Shown: piece after piece, positions 58,376-64,000 of the stretch | How the letters are laid out: the number at the start of each line of letters is the position of its first letter | Numbering within the stretch: the stretch's first letter is position 1 | DNA from: Senecio squalidus | Lineage: Eukaryota; Streptophyta; Magnoliopsida; Asterales; Asteraceae | Assembly (NCBI GenBank): GCA_910822075.1 | Contig: CAJVGC010000592.1 | Coordinates: 42,420,712-42,484,711, forward strand | Direction of reading: 5' to 3' | DNA: 64,000 nt | Position numbers and translations under genes: made by a program | Notes under the pieces: generated by a model | What the model was told of the DNA's origin: nothing | Databases searched by the model: none | What the model saw: only the letters and a program-made list of their open reading frames with translations

Positions 58376-60801
58376 TGTGACATTCGCGAATTTCTAAGTA
58401 TATTTCTATCGATTCGTATTCGTTTTATTTATTTATGCTTACGTTTTTGATCCTATTGTATTTCTTGTTATGATTTATCGTATTCGTATTTTATGAGTAT
58501 TGTATTCGTATTTCTCGTATTTTATGGGTATCTTATTTATATTTTATGTGTATTTACGTTTATCGGGTATATAGTATGTGATTCGAATCTTTATGTCGGG
58601 AACGTATAGTCTTAAATGCCTTTAGTATAAGTCTAGTATGCTCTTATGATAAGTTTAGGGGAATTATGCCTTAATTATATGATTAAGATTAACGTTTAAA
58701 AATATTTCATTTTTAGTCCTTTCGGAAATTTTATTACAAAACTAGTCCTACGCGAGAAATTCTATTACAATTTTAGTCCTATGTCAAATTTTATTACAAA
58801 AATCGTCCCTCACCTAACTTTTTGTCCTATCTAGATCTGATTTCTTTTGTCCTTATCTCCATATCACCAACCCACTCTCTCTCTAAAAACACACACAACA
58901 CACACACATAAAACCTCCACCTTCTCTCTAACTTTTCCGGCGATCCAACCGTCCAATTTCAAATCCGAGACCGGATTATTGTTCACCATCATCACCTCTA
59001 TCTATCCTCCGAAATTCGTTACGATCGGGTAAGTATTTCATCATTTTGGTTTTAAACTTTGTTATTTTGACTCCATCACGTAAATCCCACTTTTCACCAT
59101 CAAAACTTAGATTTTATTTAAGATTATTGTATCTAATCATATTCTGGACATAGGGTTCCAATTTGGGGTCAATTAGACATATAGAACACTCAGAAATCGA
59201 TTTCCGAATGTATTTTTCGTAAAAACTCAGTTACATGCACGTAACTGAGTTACATGCACGTAACTCCCTCCATGGTCACGTAACAAAGTGTTACGTTCAC
59301 GTAACTAAGACCATTGGTCTTAGTCACGTAACTGATCACGTAACTAAGACCATTGGTCTTAGTCACGTAACTCGACTATTACGCACGTAACATGCTTATT
59401 TCGCACGTAACAAGTTTGTTACGTTCACGTAATTGACCCCTATGTCACGTAATTAGGCTTGTTGATCACGTAATTGTCCTAATTGCTCACGTAACTAAGA
59501 CCACTGGTCTTAGTCACGTAACTGATCACGTAACTAAGACCACTGGTCTTAGTCACGTAACTAGCTTGCTGTTTTTCCGAAACATTTGTAATTCCGTTAT
59601 ATCGATATTCCTTTTGGTCATTTCAAAACCCGTATAAAACGTTAATCATTAAGGCATAACCCTACTAGACTTAGAGATACTTAGACATGTTTATTTACGT
59701 GATGTATAGGGCACTTAGACGTTGGAGCCTGACAGTATTATAGTATTTCCCGACATATCAAGATTTGGATTGCTTTGCTATACAGTGAGTTATTCGTTGC
59801 CCTTTTTACTTCTTTTACATTTTTGGGCATGATTAGCGTTAAACAAATATATTTTTATGGTATGTATGTATTATGTCCATGTATTATGGTATGTATTTTG
59901 GATATGGATGCCTTAGGTTAGCATTACCCAACTCGTTCCGCCTTTGTGGTAGAACGAGGCCCCGTATACACACCTGTTAGCTTTTGCCGTCGGAAGTATA
60001 TATAGCGCTATATGGGTCTAACAAACCCTCATCCTAATACGTTATTATGATAAGGGAGGAGCCCTGTCCGTGTTAGTGATGTTATGACCGAGTATTATTA
60101 TCGAGGACAACCTAGCGTAATGCACTAGGTGGGGTTAGTTGCCATTATTATTGTTGAGGATCAGGTGTATCGTATTTACCAAAGGCTATTATTATTCTAT
60201 CCAGTATGGTATTATTTATGAACGGAGTATGGTATCATTTCCGAACTGAGTATGGTATTATTTTATGAACCGAGTCTGGTATTATTTTATGAACTAAGTA
60301 TGGTATTTTTATGAAATGATTATGGTATTTTATGTACAAGTATGAGTATTTTATCAAAAGGTTTCGTATACTTCACGCATATTTCAAAACATCATTTTCA
60401 AATGACTTATCTTCAAACTGTATCACTTTTGGGTCAAAAGCTATTGAAAACCTTTTTTTTTTTACTATTATGTTTTCAACTACTATTGCGAATAATTCAC
60501 CAACTTTATGTTGACGTCGTATTTTAACGCTTTTCAGGGATTTGAGGTTACACCTTTTTGTTGCTATGCTTTTGGCTACGTGGATCTTTTGCGTGGATTT
60601 ATTTTGCTGTATTTAATTCCTTAGTATCCCAACGCTGTAGCCGTATTTTGATATTATTCGGATGATTGTATTAAGTATTCTCTTTCAAACTCTTTTATCT
60701 ATGTTGATGATGTATTGTTTACTTATGTTATGTAACCTTGAATCTCTGATACCGTATACACTGCGCACCTCGGTTCCGCCATTTCTATGCGGGGTGTGAC
60801 A
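58376..60801 (+). mobile_element. Solo LTR (element D) with perfect target duplication
   Basis: TGTGACATTCGCGAATTTC at the left and GCGGGGTGTGACA at the right delimit 2426 bp. The flanks are ATTCT at 58371-58375 and again at 60802-60806. No internal region and no second LTR are present. The right half shares ordered blocks with the element B LTR (TTAGAGATACTTAGAC, AGGGCACTTAG, GTGAGTTATTCG, GGGCATG-TTAGCGTTAA). This is the classic outcome of recombination between the two LTRs of a full element. It contains leader-like CA/CT-rich text (58860-58935) followed by GGGTAAGT at 59028, and an ACGT-rich array (59227-59573). Confidence 0.93.
59227..59573. repeat. Array of CACGTAAC words and hairpins in the solo LTR
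   Basis: About 16-20 copies of CACGTAA(C/T), many in back-to-back palindromic arrangement such as GTTACGT-TC-ACGTAAC. Four longer inverted repeats of the type CTAAGACCA-N-TGGTCTTAG also occur between them or are shared by neighbouring units. ACGT is the core bound by bZIP factors. Function unknown. Confidence 0.85.
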
Positions 60802-60926
60802 ATTCTTCTCGGACAAAATCTGCCTTCAATTTTCAAGAACTTGATAATCTTTTTATCAAGCAACCAAATATCTATTAGTATTTGACCAAACTTGGTATCT
60901 AAAATGATTATTTATTTTGGAGGTCC

Positions 60927-60978
60927 ATCCCACATTGGTTTAGTTAAAAAAAGGAGTTGACTCTATTTGCTATAAATA
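60927..60978 (+). promoter_or_regulatory. snRNA-type USE motif plus TATA box
   Basis: ATCCCACATTG (60927-60937) differs by one base from the plant snRNA upstream element RTCCCACATCG. TATAAATA follows at 60971-60978, 33 bp downstream, close to the spacing known for RNA polymerase II snRNA genes. No snRNA is recognisable downstream; the next feature is the small ORF at 61073. Confidence 0.45.
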
Positions 60979-61072
60979 TGACTTACTAGTTAAGAATACT
61001 TATTACCTACAATTCTTGTAATAAATTATAAAAAATATTAGTAGTGAGGTTTTATCTTCAAAGAGTGTGAAA

Positions 61073-61273
61073 ATGTCAATTAGTTCGGATGATGAAAGTG
61101 TTGAGGATCAAAGTATTGATCTAGAGAGTGAGTTGCTCAATATGCAGCTCGATGCGCTTCTGGAAACTCGTTTGCAGCTCTTGTCAATGATGGAGAAGAC
61201 TCTTTCCGAATTTGCTTCTTTGAAATCTCAAAATGCGATCCTCAAAAAGGCACTTGACAAAGCTCGTGGTTGA
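61073..61273 (+). CDS. Possible small coiled-coil protein
   Basis: A 66-residue frame from ATG 61073 to TGA 61271-61273. It begins with an acidic Ser/Asp/Glu-rich stretch (SISSDDESVEDQSIDLESE) and continues with a Leu-rich amphipathic region (LLNMQLDALLETRLQLLSMM...LKSQNAILKKALDKARG) that could form a coiled coil. No family recognised. Support: a TATA box about 95 bp upstream and composition unlike random AT-rich frames. Against: it is short and single-exon, with no second copy to compare. Confidence 0.4.
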   Translation: MSISSDDESVEDQSIDLESELLNMQLDALLETRLQLLSMMEKTLSEFASLKSQNAILKKALDKARG

Positions 61274-63676
61274 TAGCTTCGGGCGGTTTCAAGAAAGGGA
61301 GATACACCATGATCAGTTTTTCCATTTTTTTTTCTTTTCTTTAGTAGTAGTGTCAAGGATATGAAAGTGTTTGTTATCAGTTTCTTTATTGTTTCCTTCA
61401 TGTTTGAGTGTATCGTTGTGGTTTCCGTCTTTTTTAAGTAATTCAATGGTGTTATCTTCGTGTCAATTTGAATACATTTACTTTTAAGAGCAAACTCATT
61501 TACTAGCGAAAATATAGTTGTGAGAACTATATAAAATTAACTATTTTATTACATATTATCGCGCAAACATATCTGTCTTGCGGATCATGCAAAGTTTTAA
61601 TATAGGCATTTCGTCAAAGCTGTAATAATCACTAATAAATGGTTCTTTCAGATTCTCATTTAACGCGATACAAACGAATGAACTACATTTAGATTTAGAT
61701 ATACATATATATGTAAGATTTTAAACATTCTCTCTTTCGGTTGGATCAATGGTATGCTTGATATAAGTACAATTTTTTTCCTTTGATTCGATTGTGTTCG
61801 GATCAATGAATAACATGTAGGAAACTTGATGTATGAAACATCTTTCATTCTTTTGCTTCTCTGTCAACCTCTATCGTTCAAAAGATGTTGAATTTTCATT
61901 TAAATGTGTCATAGAAGCACATATAATATGCTTTTAATGTACAAAAGATGATATGATATTATACATACAATCTTATTATATCGTATTAATTTTCTAATTA
62001 ATACAATTCAAAATTAATGCTTAGTAATCTTTAAATTGTTTAATATTTGTCTTAAAGGCACATGACATTTATTTGATTTAAATTATAATTTTTTTTTTAT
62101 TATATATTTAAACAAATATAGTAAATCAATCAATGGTTATATATCACAGTCAAAATTTTCAACAACCACATTAAATCCAAAATAAGATTACCTTTCGAGT
62201 TCATTAACAACTTAATTATACAATACTATTATTTATAAAATATCAAATTCTAATAAATACAATTCAAAATTAATATTCTATAATCTTTGAATTGTTTAAT
62301 ATTTGTCTTAAAGGCACATTATTTGATTTAATGTATATAACTTTTTTTCTTACATCCAAGCAAATATAGTAAAACAATCAATAGTTATATCTAAGATCAT
62401 CTTCCAAGTTCATTAACAACTTCATTATACTTTATTATTTATGTTTGACTACACTTTAAAAATCTAACAATTAAGGAATTTTTCTTTTATAGTAGCTAAA
62501 TAAGTATCATATAAATTAATGGCTCTTTATAGACCTTCAAAAAATATAAAAAAATCTTCCAAAATGCAACCAATATAAGGGCCAATATATAAAAATAACT
62601 TAGCAACTTCAAGACCATGAAAAAATGACACCCAAAACAAACGATAAAATAAAAAAAAAATACTAATAAAGTATATTCAAATGATAATAATGCCTTCAGT
62701 TTATTACATATTATGATTATGATATGAGAAATATTTAATTAAGACATATATTTTTCTAATTATTAAAGTACATAATATTGGTTATTCATCTTATTTTAAT
62801 TTAATGGCGAAGTTAAAACAATAACTCAATTTTCTTTTATTTTTTAAAATTAAATTATCTTAGAAACTATTAAACGTCAGACGAAACAAATTACGTTATT
62901 GCTATCGTATTCGTTTTTATCTTTAATTAGAGAAGTCTTGTATATACTTTTGACGATCTTTTTTTTTTGTTATTGAAATCGTAACGATAAAATCACATGT
63001 GATATTATCAATAATATAAAAATGTGTAGATTTTAGAGGTTTTACATCTTTCTTCATATTTATAAATGAAATAATTTTATACACACTTTCTATAAATGTG
63101 AAGAAAAAGGTGTGTAAAAACAACATTTTTCTTGTAGTAATGCTAAAGCTATTTATATTTGGCATAATGAGTATTGAGGACAAGATTAATAAATGAATGT
63201 AATGAACTAATATGACCATGCCTTAATTTATCTGTCACGTTAGAACTTGAACGTTGAAAGATTTTATTGGAAACAACTTACCATTGTATTTCTATTAAGA
63301 TGTTCGGGAAAAAAAAAACTTTTACTATGGTAAGCTATACTATTTAAAGAAGTTCCATGATGGCAACTTAGTTCTCGTTTACATGAACACTACGCGCAAG
63401 TCATTGGTTCTAATCTTTGCCCATGTCTATTGAACGTCGTTGACGTGATATACCTCATCCACGTTACTCAAGGGAAACAATATCATTCTTATGCATTATC
63501 CATTGAATCATTCAAGCAACGACAGCAAACATACAAATAAAATATATTTGTCAACTCTTTGGGGTGAATAATGGTATTAGAAAGCTTTTTAAATAGTCTA
63601 GTTCATCTTACAAAAGTCAACTTTTTATGGTACAAATAGATGAAAGCATTAGACATAATTTTACAGTTTCATTTCC
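61274..63676. other. AT-rich intergenic region before the rhodanese gene
   Basis: No gene supported. Contains the duplication at 61992-62430. A transposon-like end, CTTGTAGTAATG (about 63131-63142), has inner text rich in AAGAAAAAGGTGTGTA, but no partner end was found. Confidence 0.45.
61992..62430. repeat. Diverged tandem duplication, unit about 200-230 bp
   Basis: 61992-62220 and 62248-62430 share, in order, AATACAATTCAAAATTAAT, TTTAATATTTGTCTTAAAGG, AAATATAGTAAA-CAATCAAT and GTTCATTAACAACTT. The copies are diverged and AT-rich and contain no gene. Confidence 0.88.
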
Positions 63677-64000
63677 ATGGATGCCAATAAGAGGTTGGAT
63701 CCTACTTTACATCTCGTTTCGATATTTTTGTGTTTTGTTCAGTATTTGATATTCTGTGTTTTTCCTGGTTTTTTTAGTGTTGAAGATGTGGTTAGTGTGG
63801 ATGTACAAACAGCTAAAGATCTCTTAAACTCTGGTCACCGCTATCTTGATGTCAGGTCAGATTCAAAACCGCGAGTTGAATTTCTACATTTGATTTATTG
63901 TTACCATATGATTTGAAGTACTTCTCTTGCTATTAATCTCTTAGAAAAATTACAGGACACATGAAGAATTTAACAAGAGTCACGTGGACAACGCTCTGAA
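63677..64000 (+). CDS. Rhodanese-domain sulfurtransferase, first exons (runs off window)
   Basis: Exons 63677-63693 (MDANK plus 2 nt), 63778-63855 and 63956 onward, all with GT-AG junctions. The joined protein reads through VEDVVSVDVQTAKDLLNSGH, RYLDVRTHEEF and NKSHVDNAL, the start of a single rhodanese domain. GHRYLDVRT-EEF followed by GH/SHV...NA(L/I) is typical of the small plant thiosulfate sulfurtransferases of the STR15-18 type (SEN1-like). The active-site Cys loop would lie beyond the window. No transit peptide is evident in the short first exon, suggesting a cytosolic form, but another first exon is possible. Confidence 0.85.

Noticed and set aside
59028..59034. GGGTAAGT in the solo LTR as an exon end of a host gene
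   Set aside because: It lies within a defined solo LTR and follows leader-like text. It is more likely an element splice donor than a host gene.
1..64000. CRISPR arrays, bacterial operons, rRNA or tRNA genes
   Set aside because: The window is plant nuclear DNA. The short repeats are LTR-internal or tandem duplications, and no tRNA cloverleaf or rRNA sequence was recognised by eye.

Overview
This is a plant nuclear window, most likely a eudicot. The genes are intron-rich with GT-AG junctions, intergenic DNA is AT-rich, and the left third is packed with chromovirus-type Ty3/gypsy retrotransposons that have long LTRs. The kinase-PP2 fusion gene and the element style fit Asteraceae, but that is inference from gene architecture and not from a search.

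Left part (1-22909): a nested LTR-retrotransposon stack. Element A (1-5508, 5' end off-window) has an open gag-pol frame and a 1.9-kb 3' LTR. It sits inside the gag of an old, decayed element B (5509-22909). B's 3' LTR is split by a third element, C (11268-21779), flanked by the 5-bp target duplication GATAT. C's two 3-kb LTRs differ by eye at only one substitution and one 1-bp indel, so C is very young. Its gag is intact while its pol has large deletions, so it must have moved with proteins supplied in trans. The LTRs carry arrays of short inverted repeats and other tandem motifs. The most striking is a hairpin array in C whose stems stay paired while their sequence changes.

Middle-left (22910-35400): transposon termini and MITEs, then a small gene cluster with its own degenerate copies. 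A complete nine-exon ULP1/ESD4-type SUMO protease gene (27887-30893, +) is followed by a convergent protein kinase-PP2-PP2 gene (34489-31583, -) that has an in-frame TGA before its last module. To the left lie a truncated ESD4 exon-1 copy (25859-26260), a broken kinase copy (27521-26777) and a PP2 fragment (about 23300-23460). This layout fits tandem duplication of the block followed by deletion.

Middle-right (35777-54700): three housekeeping or regulatory genes, all on the minus strand and apparently intact. They are a kinesin-13A (12 exons, 819 aa), a group-G bZIP G-box factor of the bZIP16/bZIP68 type (12 exons, 373 aa) and a cyclin T (6 coding exons, 491 aa). The first acts on microtubules; the other two act in transcription. 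Nothing in the sequence ties them into one pathway.

Right part (54700-64000): mostly gene-poor AT-rich DNA with a CACTA-like terminus and a 2.4-kb solo LTR (58376-60801) with perfect 5-bp target duplication ATTCT, related to B's LTR. A possible small coiled-coil gene (61073-61273) follows, and the first exons of a rhodanese-domain gene (63677 onward) run off the window.
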